A model generated the notes under the pieces. The model had not been told where the DNA came from. It saw only the letters and a list, made by a program, of their open reading frames with translations, and did not search any database. Positions 16,843 through 29,123 of a DNA stretch of 64,000 nt are shown piece by piece. Source of the DNA: Selaginella moellendorffii (taxonomy: Eukaryota; Streptophyta; Lycopodiopsida; Selaginellales; Selaginellaceae). The DNA lies in NCBI RefSeq assembly GCF_000143415.4, contig NW_003314353.1, positions 214,140 through 278,139 on the forward strand, in the 5' to 3' direction. The position numbers and the translations under genes were made by a program. How positions within the stretch are numbered: the first letter of the stretch is position 1; the number at the start of each line of letters is the position of its first letter.

Positions 16843-18045
16843 GTGCCAAACTATGTTAGACTTTCTAGATTTCGAATTCCCGCTACTTTCAAAACTAGAG
16901 TGTTTATGCTATTCCGGCATGTGAATGGCCGGAAGAGATCGCTAGGCCTAGGTTTCTGCTGCATTGCCGGTGTCGTGCGCTCCTCCAGCGCCAGCAACCT
17001 AGAAGCGCTTCTGGAGGCTGCGGAATCATCGCCAGATCGCGAGAGGATCAGCCATCTCCTGAAGCTGTGTGGGCATTTCAAGGCGCTGCCGCAGGCCCAG
17101 AGGCTCCATCGACTGATCTCTTCAAGCGATGGCGATGGCAGGCTTGACGATGGAGATTACTTCTTCGCGGGTAAGCTCCTTGACACTTACTTGAAATGTG
17201 GTGCGGTGGAAGACGCCAGGGACGTTTTTCTCGTCTTTCTTCGTGAGGAGTGATAGCTTGGCCTAGAATGATCGCCAGATTCATCGAGCAGGGTGATGAA
17301 GAATCAGCCATGATATTCTACATCCAGATGCAAAGAGATGGAGTCAAGCCCGACCACTTCACGCTCGTCACGATCTTAAATCTCTGCCAGGCTCCAGAAG
17401 ATTTGGAGCTGGGGATTGGGATCCACAGGAGGATCGCGAGAATGTTGTGGTCGGGAATGCACTGGTTGGGATGTACTCGAGGTGTGGAAGTCCAGAGCTC
17501 GCCAAGAGAGTGTTTGATAGGCTGGTTTACCGCGACTTAGCGACTTGGAACGGTATTCTCTCGGCCTTCTCTCAAGAACAGGATGGTTCCAGTGACACTT
17601 TCCAGATCTTCCGGACAATGCTGCAGGAAGGGACGGCTCCAAATCGGCAGAGTTTCGTCACCATTTTGGAAGCTTGCTCGAGCTCGAGAGATTTGTCAAG
17701 GGGACGGGAGATCCGTGTGGGTTTACAGGGCTGTGGACTCGACTCGAACAGCTTCGTAGCTACAGCACTGATTAACTTTTATAGCCGGTGCGGGGATTTG
17801 GACGAAGCACGGAGAGTTTTCTCGGGAGTTTGCAAGCAAGACGTGGTTTTGTGGACGAGCATGGCATCAGAAAACTACAACACGACCAAGGTGGCCTCTA
17901 CAGAAGAATGCAGCTAGAGGGATTCCAGCCAAACGAAGTTACTACTCAAGGCTCTTGCTAGCGAAGAGTTCTCTTGGGATTTGGACTGGGTTTACGAGCT
18001 CGTGATGGAGGCTGGATTTATTTCGCAGGGGGGTTGTCTGCACCT
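16843..18045 (+). pseudogene. PLS-type pentatricopeptide repeat (PPR) pseudogene
   Basis: Fragments in shifting frames encode typical plant PPR repeats: LLDTYLKCGAVEDARDVF (to 17250), VIAWPRMIARF with KPDHFTLVTILNLC (17250-17430), VGNALVGMYSRCGSPELAKRVFDRL, LATWNGILSAFSQ, PNRQSFVTILEACSS and ALINFYSRCGDLDEARRVF (17447-17860), then a short remnant with LEGFQPNEV (to about 18045). PPR proteins bind single-stranded RNA in plastids or mitochondria. Frame changes near 17250, 17430 and 17870 and the lack of an E/DYW tail make this a truncated pseudogene. The proposed start (16843 region) is not a secure organelle signal. Sequencing errors could explain single shifts but probably not all three. Confidence 0.75.
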
Positions 18046-18085
18046 CTCTCGTCAATTCTTTTGGGAGATCCGGAAAACTAGCCGG

Positions 18086-18283
18086 GGAAGAAATTACTAG
18101 CAAAGACCGCCAGCCAGGTGACCTCCACTGACACTGTTTTATTGTCGCTAGTGCACACCACTCACACTATCTTGATTAAAAGACAATCCTCGGAAAGAGA
18201 ATCAAGGTGTGAGTGGTGTGCACTAGCGACAATAAGACGGTGTCAGTGAGTCATTTGTGGTGTCTTTGCTAATAAATTCTTCC
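18086..18283. mobile_element. fold-back (MITE-like) element, about 198 bp
   Basis: Inner arms of about 52 bp (TGACAC..TATTGTCGCTAGTGCACACC and its reverse complement) flank a roughly 25-bp centre. Outer arms, GAAGAAaTTA.TAGCAAAGAC at left and its complement at right, extend the inverted repeat to about 85 bp with mismatches. No open frame. It sits between the PPR and GDSL remnants. Confidence 0.7.
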
Positions 18284-18417
18284 TCTCTTCTATTAGCACA
18301 TTGTGACCAATTTATTTGTAACATTAAAAGTTGTAAATGATAATTAAATTACATTTCTTTAGATCTTTTTCAGACTAAAGAAAAGGCTACCTAAGAATTA
18401 TTACTAGGAGAATCACT

Positions 18418-18925
18418 ATGAGAGGCCAACTTCATGGTCTTCAATCTTCCACCTCTGGGATCCTCGCCCGAGTTCCTGACCAGCTTCGCCAGCCCATGGG
18501 CTGCCTCATCAACTACAACCAGATCACAGTTCTTCATAACAAGCTTCTCAGGGTCACCATAGACGTGCTGCAAGCCAGCTTTGGGGACTCCGTCCGGAGG
18601 CTTATCTACGTTGCCATGAATGGTAACCGGTATGCTATATGATCCTCTCCTCTAATTATGAATCGTTCTTGCTTTGCATCCAAGGTTTCAGAACGGACCA
18701 GAAGCTTGCTGCGGGACTGGAAAGCCATACAACTATGATCCGCGAGTTCCCTGTGGAACGCACGGAGTGGTCAGTGGCAGGAACTTCACCGCTCGGGCCT
18801 GTTCTAATCCAAAGCACTACATGAGATGGGGCGGCATCCATACCACCGAGGCTTTCACCAAGGCCGCAATCCACTCGGTTCTTTCATCGAGCCTCAAATG
18901 CAGCTTGGGTGCCGCTTCAACTTGA
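18418..18925 (+). pseudogene. GDSL esterase/lipase, C-terminal fragment
   Basis: Exon 18418-18619 encodes GCLINYNQITVLHNKLL and a following strand. A GT-AG intron (about 18620-18684) precedes an exon with ACCGTGKPYNYDP, then PCGTHG, then ACSNPKHYMRWGGIHTTEAF, and a stop at 18923-18925. These match blocks III-V of plant GDSL lipases (secreted esterases); the last block normally carries the catalytic D-x-x-H, here G-x-x-H (GGIH), so the Asp is lost. The nucleophile block (GDSL) and block II are absent upstream. It is a non-functional 3' fragment. Confidence 0.7.
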
Positions 18926-19076
18926 AGTGTTTTTGTAGAGTTTGCGCTGTTTGTGAATAAAGATAATTTCCATGACAAAAACTTGTAGCTTTTACAAACA
19001 AATCCACACTGCATACTCTAATCAAATCCACACTTCACACACTAATCTAATGTTTCTTCTTCACCATCTTTCAATA

Positions 19077-19320
19077 GGGATATGTTGCGGCCTTGCTTCT
19101 CTTCTCTCTGTGTAATCCTTTCTGTTGAGATATATGTTGTGGCCTTGCTTCTCTAGTCTCTATGTAGTCCTTTCAGTAGACATACATGTTGAGGCCTTGC
19201 TTCTCGCTTTTCTGTGTAGTCCTTTTGGTAGAGATGTCTGAGCACTAATCCATTGCAAATTCCTTGCTTCTCGTTTTTGTGTGTAGTCCTTTCCTTGGAG
19301 ATCTCCTTTCTTAGAGGTGT
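19077..19320. repeat. degenerate ~60-bp tandem repeat (4 units)
   Basis: Each unit carries GGCCTTGCTTCTC...TGTGTAGTCCTTTC.GTAGAGATA. It lies downstream of the stop codon of the minus-strand proline-rich gene and could be part of its 3' flank. Confidence 0.65.
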
Positions 19321-19373
19321 GTTGTTGTGTAGTTCATTCTAGAGAGAGTCTTCTTCATAACCTTGTTGCACTC

Positions 19374-20808
19374 TCAATAATGATCGGAAGCCGCAGCAGC
19401 ATTGTAGATGAATACTTCGTCCCTGTTCCTCTCGCGGCAGCGGAGGCAAGACCGCACAACCAGGAGCAGCAGGACAAGAATAACCAACACGAGCCCCACG
19501 AGAGGAATCCACACGACCGCTGCCACTCCTGCAACCGCTGGAACCGAGTTCCCCCCATGAGGAGGAGGAAGAGCAGGGGTGATGGAGCCACTGCTGTGGC
19601 TGCCGGTAGCTGGGACGTAACCAGGCTGCCACTCTATGGTTGGATCCCAATCCCAATCCCACGTCCACGGATTCCCTCCGCTGCTAGTTCCATCACCATT
19701 CGCGGGATGCTCGCTGGTTTGATGAGCAGGAGGTGTCTCCGAACCAGCACTCAACGGTGTAGGAGGTGGTTTGCTCCTGAAAAACCAAAAACTTTTAGCA
19801 GGTGGCAAACAATGAAAAAACCCATAGTACCTGAAAGGTGGCGAGTGAGCTGAAGGCGTCCTCCCGCAATGTGGAGGAGCGGTGCCATGAGTTGCAGGGC
19901 GGCTGTGTGGGGGAGATTGAGGTGGCGGCCCCTTCTCCCTATGGCGACCATGATCCCTTGCTGGAGGAGGAGGCGGCGCTGCTGGATGATCCCTTGCTGG
20001 AGGAGGAGGAGCCCCGTGCTCTCGACTGTGAGATGGTGGAGGATGAGGCGCCACTGCCCGAGGAGGAGCGTTGCTTGGTGAAGCTTGCCTCGGTGGAGAA
20101 TGACCATGTTTCGTTGGACAAGAGGGCGGTGGTGGTGTATTAGCACGGGGAGCATGACGCCGTGGTTTGCTCCTGGAACATCCAACGTTAACAGGAGCCA
20201 TAGAGCAATGGAGCCATAGAGCAATGAAAGCCATACCGTGATCGCCTCCGGTGATGAGGTCCAGAGCCACGATGTGGAGGAACATGTCCCTGCTCCCGAG
20301 GAGGAGCTGCTGGGCCGTGATGAGCTTGTGGCGGCATCCCCTTGTGGCGTCCTGGAGCATTGTTGCTGCTTGCTGGAGGAGGAGGAGCCTTGCTCTCAGA
20401 TGGTGGTGCTAGCCGACGATGAGACACTGGCCGAGGAGGAGGAGGAGCCTTGCTCTCAGATGGTGGTGCTAGCGGACGATGAGACACTGGCCGAGGAGGA
20501 GGAGGAGTCTTGCTCTCAGATGGTGGTGCTAGCCGACGATGAGACACTGCCCGCGGAGGATGAGGAGCCGCTTGTGCCCGAGGAGGATGAGGAGCCGCTC
20601 GAGAAGATCGTGGCGAGCTCGGTGGTGCTAGTGCAGATCCTGCTACTCGTGGTGACCGAGGCGAAACTGCTCGTGGAGGAGTTGCTTGCCCTGCTTGCCG
20701 AGGAGGAGGTGGCACCGCACCAGGACCTGCTCGTCGTAGCGCTCGTGGTGACAGTGGCAGCGTCTTTGCAGCTCCAGCAGGTCTCCAAGGAGGAAGAACT
20801 CTTGCCAT
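19374..20808 (-). CDS. proline-rich (PERK-ectodomain-like) single-pass membrane protein without kinase
   Basis: Exons 20237-20808, 19831-20172 and 19374-19776 join in frame through two short GT-AG introns with identical acceptor contexts (TTTTCAG or TTCCAG then GAGCAAACC), giving about 438 residues. The first 300 residues are Pro/Ser/His/Arg-rich with three tandem copies of LAPPSESKxPPPPRPVSHR. Residues about 382-410 form one strong hydrophobic segment (VWIPLVGLVLVILVLLLLVV) followed by basic RSCLRCRER, a stop-transfer pattern, and a tail of about 25 residues. This matches the extracellular plus membrane part of PERK-type receptor kinases, but there is no kinase domain. No clear signal peptide follows the chosen ATG, so a 5' exon may be missing (a GCAAG/GTAAGT donor-like site lies just upstream). 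Wall-associated structural role is inference. Confidence 0.55.
20385..20570. repeat. three 60-bp tandem repeats inside the proline-rich gene
   Basis: Near-identical units containing TCTCAGATGGTGGTGCTAGC and GACGATGAGACACTGGCCGA. On the coding strand they give the repeated LAPPSESK peptide block. Confidence 0.85.
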
Positions 20809-20879
20809 CGTTGATCACACGAAAAAACAAACGCGAACTTACTTGCTCTCGCTTACTCGCAGGAATAGGGCTTACTTTA

Positions 20880-22210
20880 CTCGCACGACAAGAAGAACCT
20901 TAAACATGGTATCTTTTAAGAATCTATTTTAATATTCCATCATTCCACACTTCCAGTGCTTTGAACATTCCTTACTCCATATCCAAAGAATTCTGCCCAT
21001 CAGTGCCAGGAAAGTGATTCACTGGGCACGACTTCTTGACAATCCTATGGAGATCCAGTCCTATGCTTGGTTCTATCAAAGAACTATAGCTTTTCTACCA
21101 AAACTCTATCACTGCCAGTCTCATGCCTCAAGATGAGAAGCATGGTGTAGTGAGAGAAGTTCTTCTGCATGTCTCAAAATGATTGCATTATCCAGATATG
21201 GTGATAGGACTTCTTGTTCATTCTTTCAATTCCGCAGGAGTTGAGACAAAACTGCTACTGTGAAAACCACTTGTGGGTGAGATGTGGAGATTGTGTAGCC
21301 AGAGAGGATCCAGCTTCCACCTAGTGAGGTTGTAAACTTGGCAACACACCGGAGGAGGAAGAGAATGGCCAGAAGCAGGGAGGAGGAGAAGGAAGGGTTT
21401 TGTTGAAGGCCCTTTGTGGATAATAGCTGTTGCATTATAACATCAACACAATTAATTCTTGGATGATTGATTGTCATGTCACTCCATGCTCATGTCCCTT
21501 CGCTCCTTGGGTTGTATGCTCAAGAGTTGCTTCGTGATTTAGTTTTGCTGTTCCTTAGCTCTATGTTTAGGAGTTTGCCTCCGTACCTTTATTCAATGGC
21601 TCAAGGCCTTGAAACTCAAGTTCTACACCATTGTCCTTGGACATGTGGCATGTGGCATGTGGCATGTGTCATGTGGCATAAAGAAGGTTTAAGTTCCCTT
21701 TTGTGGTGTTATACTATGGTAAATCACTATAGGATAAAGGGTCAAAACCATGTGCATTATAAGCACCATTGTTATGCCACTTATATGTGGCCTAAGTGTT
21801 CAGTAAATTTCATTTGAACTAATGGAGCAATGCTCATTAGATATTAATCTTACAACCTAGTATCGGTAAGTTATGACAATCACAAAGATAAACTCACTTC
21901 TATTAGCAGTATTAAATTGTGACCATATAAAAGTTTATAAAGTGAAGTACTAGTGAAATTATGCACCCTTATGATATACATATATAAAAAAAATAACATA
22001 TAACCATCCTAATATGAATATTGAAAGTTTTTATACTTTACGATCATCCTCTTGAAGGTTTGAACAAATTGTTCCATCAAATCATCTATCTGTGAATAAT
22101 AAACACTCATGAAAGTATGCATATCCTCAATTGAGACATTAAGGTATGAAATTTCTCAACCATAAAAGCAAAATAAGAATTTGTTTTGAACAAGAATGTT
22201 AAAACACAAC
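20880..22210. other. intergenic sequence with a dispersed repeat
   Basis: 21480-21715 (GCTCCTTGGGTTG... to CATGTGGCAT tandem) recurs at 41218-41450 in the same orientation, and 21765-22060 matches 15676-15960. A minus-strand frame at 21226-21477 has a hydrophobic start but no recognisable family. No other gene seen. Confidence 0.5.
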
Positions 22211-23799
22211 TGTAAGGGATTAATTTTTTTCCATTCTACTTTAGTCACTTAACCACACCTCCGACCACTTGGAGGAGTCTCATTCACAACCTCCATAAGT
22301 CCCACTCAGGACTTGGGGCTTGCTAGCCCCGAGAATGGCATCTATGCCACTCAACCTTTGCACTTGGTCCAAATGCTCCACGTGTCCGGTCCCCTGACTG
22401 ACACCCCAAGGCACCACCAACATACCAACTCGTTATGCTAGGCCATGCCCAATCACCTTGGTCACATCGGTGGTTCAACACCACTTGCATTGCAATCCCG
22501 TCTCTCTAAGACTGGGCCATCCGTCCATGAGTGGTCATCCCAAATCCACTCTTTAGCATCCTTAGGATGCCCACAGACATGGGGAATAGCCTTCCCCAAT
22601 ATCTCCTTTTTGGACCCCACCAAATCCCTTTCTGTCCTTGGCCGTGTTCGCCAACACTGCCACTGAATCAAGGCCCACAGGCCCGACCACTAAGTCCTAT
22701 GGTCCTTTGGGACTTCCTCACCGCACGACTGTATCCTTGGTCACCACACCAGAGGACTACTCCTCTTCCTTTCCACAGTCTGGGCCTTTGGGACAACATT
22801 TCGGAACACCATGGCTTTATGCAAGCCTCGTGGGTACTCTCCCTGCCTTCCGCCTTTGGGTGCTCTAGCCATGGGCTTAGAGCGAGGTTCCGTTGAGCCA
22901 TGTCTGGTATCTAAGTCGGTAGTGCCACCCACATTTGGACTGGGAGCATCAACCAGTCGATCTCCCAGGGGAACTAGAGCTGGCTCTTGAACACTTCGCC
23001 AAGCTACCCCGTTTGTCCGTCCGTGTTCACTCTAGTCTTGGACTTCACAATGGGCAACTCATCACCCAACACTGGGTCCGGCCTTCCTGGGCCAAACTGG
23101 CCTTTCCTGGCCAAACTGGCTCCATTGCAGTCCTCCCTCTCACTATACTTTTGGAGCTCACCAAACCCCCCAGGGTCTGGGAGACGAACGCTTTGGGCTT
23201 TCACCCTCTCAGACTCAAACTCGGACTCGGATTCGGATTTGGACTTGGACTCGGCCTCGGACTCGGGCTCGAACTCGGACTCGGGCTCGGTCTCGGCCTC
23301 GGCCTCGGTCTCGGTCTCGGTCCCGATCTTGGTCTCGGTCTCGGTCCCGGTCTCGGTCTCGACTTCGGACTCCATCTCGGGTCCATCTTGGACTCCATCT
23401 CGGACTCCATCTCGGGTCCATCTCGGACTCCATCTCAGGTCCATCTCGAATTCCATCTTGGGTCCATCTCAGACTCCATCTCGGGTCCATCTCGGGTCCA
23501 CCTCGGACTCCGTCTCGGACTCCACTTCGGATTCCACTTCGGACCCCAACTCGGGTCCATCTCGGACACTTCCACGTGTCATGTGGATGTCCTTTTGGGT
23601 CTCTTTTTGGAGCCTTGCTTATTGCTCGCTTCGTGCTCATTCCTCGAGCACTTCGTTGGGAGTTCCACTCCCACTCTCGACCTTTTCAAGTCGGAGCTTT
23701 TAGTCTAAACGTGTTACGCTCGTTTGGCTTTAGCTTCGGCCACTACCACATGGCACCCTTTCGGCTCCACTTTGGGGCCTAGGGATTTTGTGTCTCACA
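22211..23799 (-). mobile_element. LTR, about 1.6 kb (same family as 11926-13631)
   Basis: TGTAAG to CTCACA. It has no primer-binding site on its left and a purine-rich tract (minus strand GGGTGGTGGAGT) on its right, so it is the 3' LTR of a minus-strand element whose interior extends to the right. It contains the hexamer tract (23215-23560). Confidence 0.8.
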
Positions 23800-26296
23800 A
23801 CTCCACCACCCATAGACGAAGTTCGATGTCCTCATTGAACGATAAACTATTTTATAAAGTAATACTAGCTTGTATTACCCTTTGCATCCTTGGCCCCTCG
23901 CCAACATTCGTCCATGGTTTAACACCGAAGGCTCACCTTGCCTTACCCATCCTTTAAGGAGCATAGTCTCTTCAACTTAAAGATTCATTCGACCACTTGT
24001 GGTGGTTTTCTGCTTTTATTGGTTTAGTTCTCGCTAAACTTGTTAGAGACACCTTCTCTAACCCAATCCCACTACTCATTCTCGAGTAGTCTCAATTTCC
24101 ATTGATACAACCCTTGCACTTTGGAACCCTATTAATTCTGACTTCTCGAAGGCAGTTTCCTAGGTGTCTTCAACACCTTGCATTGCACATATTGTGCAAC
24201 TCCACTTCCTCATCCTAGGAAGTTCTCTACATGAGGGCACCATCATCCTCTTTTCGATTTCATGCTACCTTTGGCACTAAGTTCCAGTTATCATATTTTG
24301 TGCTAGGGCTGTCCACGGCCTTATCATTTGGCTACCTTACCACTCCCACCCTTGGAGCTTCCGCTTTCGCCAAATCGGAGCAATTGGGAATCCATTCTTG
24401 GGAACACATTGCCTTTCCCACAATCCGTTAGCACCCCACACATTAATGTTCTTGGCCTAACTTTGCCATTTGGATTCTTTCCCATGATTCCTATGGCTCT
24501 TTACTTAGCCACTAGTCTTTTGCTCCAATCCTTGATTGTTGCACCCAGCAACATAGGATCGCTACCTCCATTTTCGAGATATCCTTTCAGTTCCATAGTA
24601 AAGACTCTTCTTTGCCAAGTCCAGAGGATGTTCACCCCTAGTACGTCTCTTTAGCATCTTCTGCTGTAGGCTCTATCCACGGCCCAACTTCGTGACCCTC
24701 CTATGGGTCTCTTATAGAGACTACTTTCCTTGGACTCACTATGCCATTGCACGGACACAGCTTATTTCCCTTAGGTGCTCTTCCCACTTGGTCATCTTGA
24801 CCAAACCACACCATCTTAAACAGTTCAAATCAACATTTTGAACCAAGAATTTCATTCCTTAGCCAACCAAGGACCTTGTCCTTATTTGGCCATAAGATTA
24901 CTTAGTGATCTCACCTTGGCACATTAACAGAGTTGCCAAGAGGTACTTGGTCTTCTAGACGTTTAAGTTGTTGACCATAACCCCAGGGGCATCCCCCACA
25001 CTTGGCAGTGCACCCAAGCCAGCCCTTACGGCCAAGGGTTCATAGCAACTGAGATTAGGTGTCCCCACTCACTCACCACGTCCTTGGTGCCACTTGCACC
25101 AAAGCGTTCAAGTTAGATATGCCGAGCTTTCACACTAAGCAATCTAACCGTGCATCACGACTCCGAGGCATCCCTTACTTGGCGGTGTGCCCAAACCAGT
25201 CTCCCCACTGAGAGTCTATGAGCACTGAAATATGAGTGTCCTCATATTCCAAACCATCACCACGCCCTAGTGAGTTGGGACTCGAACCCAAGCACTAAAG
25301 GGTCGGGACTCGAACCCAACCTCCGTATATGCATCTACGGACGGCATCACACCTGATGCCTGGCGTGACTCCCCACGCTGGTGCACCAACTTATATTTAA
25401 AGTGTGCTACAGATCACGGTTTAGGAACTTAGTTCCTCCGCACTGCCAAGTCCTCTCACTTGACATGTTTGTGATCATGCATGGACTCCTTCATGCTCGG
25501 CCCCCTGGGCCACCCCTTTGAAGTTGGCTCCTTCAACTAGGGTATTCGTTCCCCCCGACTTGCCAATCTCACTTAGCAAGTCATTCGGCCACCGTAACAT
25601 GGTTCATGCATAAGCGTGAAAGTCCTTAACCATCAACTTTCATTCAAAGCCCTCTTTTTGAACACTCGGGAACTACTTCCCCAATCTTGATAGCCTCGCA
25701 TCATGGCAAGCTTCAAGACGACGTTTCTGCTGCGCCACTCTAATTTCGCGCGTTCTATGAATCATTTACACTTGGCTGACTAGGTACTTATTTACCTAGG
25801 GGATCGTTCAAGGAACTCTGTTCCTTGGCTTGCTAAGGCCTCTCATTTCGCAAGCTTTCCAATTACTATATAGTTTAACATGGATAATCCCATGCTTTAG
25901 ACTCTCCATGGCATCCCGGTCGCTAGTAACAACATGCCTGAGCACCCACTTGATTCTCCACTCCCAATTTACATAACCGCCCTTGGTCATGCCTGTCAAT
26001 TCCTATGGTTCGATTCTATCCTTATACTACTTGCCTTTTGGCCTCATACATTTCTTTCGGTTATTCTCCTTTAGACTAGGAAGATAGCTTTGCACTTTCT
26101 ACCATGCCTTGGCAAATATTCATAGGGATGAACCTACCCAGCAGCCTAGGGAGTAGTTCCTCAATCCAGGTTTGCTCACCTTGTAATCCCACACACTGGG
26201 ATCACCGTTGTTACTTATGGGCTTTTATATGCCCATCACTAGCCTTGCTAAAATCCCTCTTTGGCTTTGTCCAATTTGGGTAGATGGACATCTCTT
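23800..26296 (-). mobile_element. non-coding interior of the outer LTR element
   Basis: Starts with the polypurine tract. Contains segments (24960-25330) that resemble 27490-27740, the sequence next to the inner element's left LTR. No gag or pol domains were found on either strand. Likely a decayed or non-autonomous element. Confidence 0.5.
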
Positions 26297-27427
26297 TGTA
26301 AGCCACAAATTTTTCCATTCCAATTTGCCAGCTTACCTCGTCTACCCGTCCAACACTGCCTTGGCGTTTGCTAAGTTCCCTTGCCAAGGTTCCCGCCTAT
26401 GGTACCAGCTCCTACTTGGTTTCAGCTACTCACTACACGAGCAATGGAGCGTTAGCCATCCATCAACGGATTCCCAAATCTCTCCCAATCCCCCTCCCCG
26501 GGTTAGACTGGACTTAAGGTTCGGCTACACTCCCCACAGGCACAAGCAGCCAAGCACACCAAGCCTCCAGGTTCCTAACACCTCTTGGTACCACAAGACT
26601 TGATCATGGGACCCTCTAAATCCCAAGTCTTGGGTGCAACACTTGCTTTGGGACGCCGGGGCAAAACACTGTGGCCTAACGACCTGGTATAGGTACCTCT
26701 ACCCCCCCACTTCCATCCCGAAGGAAGGCCCAAGCCCCTGGCAAGGACCAATGAGCCGTATGGTACTCAAGTGGGGCACCACTCCACATGAGCCGAGAGC
26801 ACCGCAATCAGTTTCCCTTTCGGGAGTGGGAGCTGCTCTTGAGCACTTCCTTGGATGGCCTCTCCGGCACCAACCAAGTCCATGCTCACTCCCACCCAAG
26901 GCCCCTCGGTCCCAGTCTCAACCTCAAGTCGGTTTGGAAGCCCAACTGGAGAGTCCCTTCAAAACTGGTTCCTGGACCTCACTATCCCTACTATACTTTT
27001 GGAACCCCCTGCAGCCCCCCCCCCCCTGGGAGACGCACGCTTTGGGCTTTCACCCCTTGACCCGTATTAGTATTTGGACTTAGTCTCTGGCTCGATCTCG
27101 GACCCGATTTCGGATCTGACTTCAGATTCGGTCTCGGACTTGATCTCGGACTCGATCTCGGACCCGATCTCGGACCCAACCTCGGACTCGACCTCGGACT
27201 CGGTCTCGGACCCGATTTCTGATCTCGGACTCCGTCTCGAACTCGGTCTCGAACTCGGTCCTTGAGTCGGCCTCGGACTCGATTTCGGACTCTATCTCGA
27301 ACTCGGTCTCAGAGTTGGTCTTGGACTCGATCTTCGACTTGGTCCCATCCGATGAACTCTTTGTCATTTTGGTCATGCTTTTGGTGTTCCTTTAGCCTAC
27401 GACACCTCGGCGAGTTGATTCCTTACA
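26297..27427 (-). mobile_element. 3' LTR of chromodomain Gypsy element
   Basis: Starts TGTAAG, ends CTTACA, 1131 bp. Followed inside by a purine-rich tract on the minus strand (GGGTGGTGGAGT). Partner LTR at 32642-33793. It contains a TCGGACTTGG-type tract at 27070-27330. Confidence 0.85.
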
Positions 27428-27854
27428 ACTCCACCACCCATAGAAGAATTTCGATGCCCACATTGAATGTTTCTCTTTTTGATCCTACGACTTGTTGACT
27501 ATGTCTCCGGGGGCATCCCCCCACTTAGCGGTGTGCCTAAGTTAGCCTCCCCGGCCAAGAGCCCATGACAACGGAATATAGGTGTCCCTATATTCCTCAC
27601 CTCACCATGCCCTAGTATGGGGTCGGGACTTGAACCCAGCCTTGCTTTACTAGGGGGTTGGGACTCGAACCCAACCTTCGTAGAATACGTCTACGGATTC
27701 GACATCCCCGCAGGGAGTCGGGCGTAGCTCCCTACGCCTGGTCGACCTAGCTAACCCATGCTAATTAGCTTACCTTCGGCGCGCCTTCGGGTCCCAACAT
27801 ATGCTATTGCTCATTAAACTTTGCATAAGTACATAGAGTTCTGCCTTGCAAAAA

Positions 27855-28214
27855 TTCCTTCACTAGATTTCGCGCATTCGCTAGGTTCTCCTCCGGTTCC
27901 CATGTTGCTTCGTAGTGTGGAAATCCTTTTCACTTCACATGGAACTCTCTCATCTCGCATCCTTGTTGCTTGCTCTTGCGCGCATTGAGGATGGCCTCGA
28001 CTTCGTATTCCTCTTCCCTTTGGATAACCTCAGGTAAAGGTCTTATTTGGTCCTTGCGAAGCGGATCCTCAAGATATGGCTTGAGTAAGTTCACGTGGAA
28101 CACGGGATGCATATTCCCCATCTCTCGAGGAAGTCGGAGTCGGTAAGCCACTTTACCGATTCGAGCCTCAATCTCGTAAGGCCCTGCGAACCTGCTTAAG
28201 GAACTCAAGATCAA
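27855..28214 (-). pseudogene. Gypsy integrase tail with chromodomain
   Basis: PYEIEARIGKVAYRLRLP and HPVFHVNLLKPY are the end of integrase. YEVEAILNARK then EFHVK opens a chromodomain, which in chromoviruses targets integration to heterochromatin. TGA at 27930-27932 sits where the conserved Trp of the aromatic cage lies; coding-like sequence continues past it. Confidence 0.8.
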
Positions 28215-28239
28215 TTCATTTACAGGAATACATGTATTT

Positions 28240-29117
28240 TTACCTTTGGGTCAACTTCCGGCTGATCCCACTTGGTAGCCTGAGGTTCTTGGTGTTCAGC
28301 CACACCTTCTCCCCAGCTTGGAACTCTACATCCTGGCGCTTTTGGTTCGCGTACTTAGTTTGCCTTTGTTGAGCTCGTTCCAAGGAATCCCTCATTAGAT
28401 TCCAAATCTTGAGTCTTTCCGCCGTGAATGCCTCCACTGCAGGTAACTCTCCATGATACTCGGCCATGCCGAGTTCCACAGGACCTTCAATAGCTCACCC
28501 ATTGATGACTTCCCATGGACTCACCCCGATGCTCGAATGTGGTGAGTTGTTATAACACATTTCCACAAGTCCTAAATGACTTACCCAATCGGTTTGGTCT
28601 CCCGAGACATAGCATCGCAAATAATCCTCCAGCTGCCTATTCACCCTTTCGGTTTGTCCGTCCGTCAAGAAGTGTTAGTGCCACCAAACTTGACTTAATA
28701 CCCCATACCTGTCTGTGGGTGATAGGCTGTGCTGAATTTCAACTTGGTGCGATACTGTTCCAGGAGAGTCCTCCAGAACCTACTAGTGAAGATCTTATCT
28801 CGATCTGAGATGATCTCTTCCGGCCTTCCCCACACTCGAACCACTTGTTTGAAGAACAGCTTCGCCACACCTTCCGCATCCACTTCGGTTGTGGTGGGTA
28901 TGAAATGTGCCATTTTCGAAAATCGGTCCACCACCACGAATATCGCATCAAACCCCTCGCTTGGGGGGAGTCCCGTGATGAAGTCCATCGTAAGACATTT
29001 CCACGGACGATCTGGAATTGGGATGCTTTGCAACAAGCCCCCACTAGCCTTAGTCACGGCTTTGACCTGTTGACATGTTGGACATGTCTTTACATAGTCT
29101 TGGACGTCCTTAGCCAT
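28240..29117 (-). pseudogene. Gypsy integrase core and C-terminal region
   Basis: CPTCQQ completes the zinc site. LTMDFITGLP and IISDRDKIFTS carry the first two catalytic aspartates, and TAYHPQT precedes the glutamate. Between PQT and the expected DGQTERVN there is an insertion of about 45 bp with a TAA. Another stop (TGA 28495-28497) interrupts the part before MAEYHGELPAVEAF. Confidence 0.85.
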
Positions 29118-29123
29118 ATCTGG

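Noticed and set aside
21640-21680. CATGTGGCATGTGGCATG tandem as a further palindrome copy
   Set aside because: It is a simple tandem of a 9-bp unit in a dispersed repeat and lacks the second half-site.
25270-27740. Repeated GACTCGAACCCA motifs resembling tRNA T-arms
   Set aside because: They lack D and anticodon arms and recur as part of the LTR element interior.
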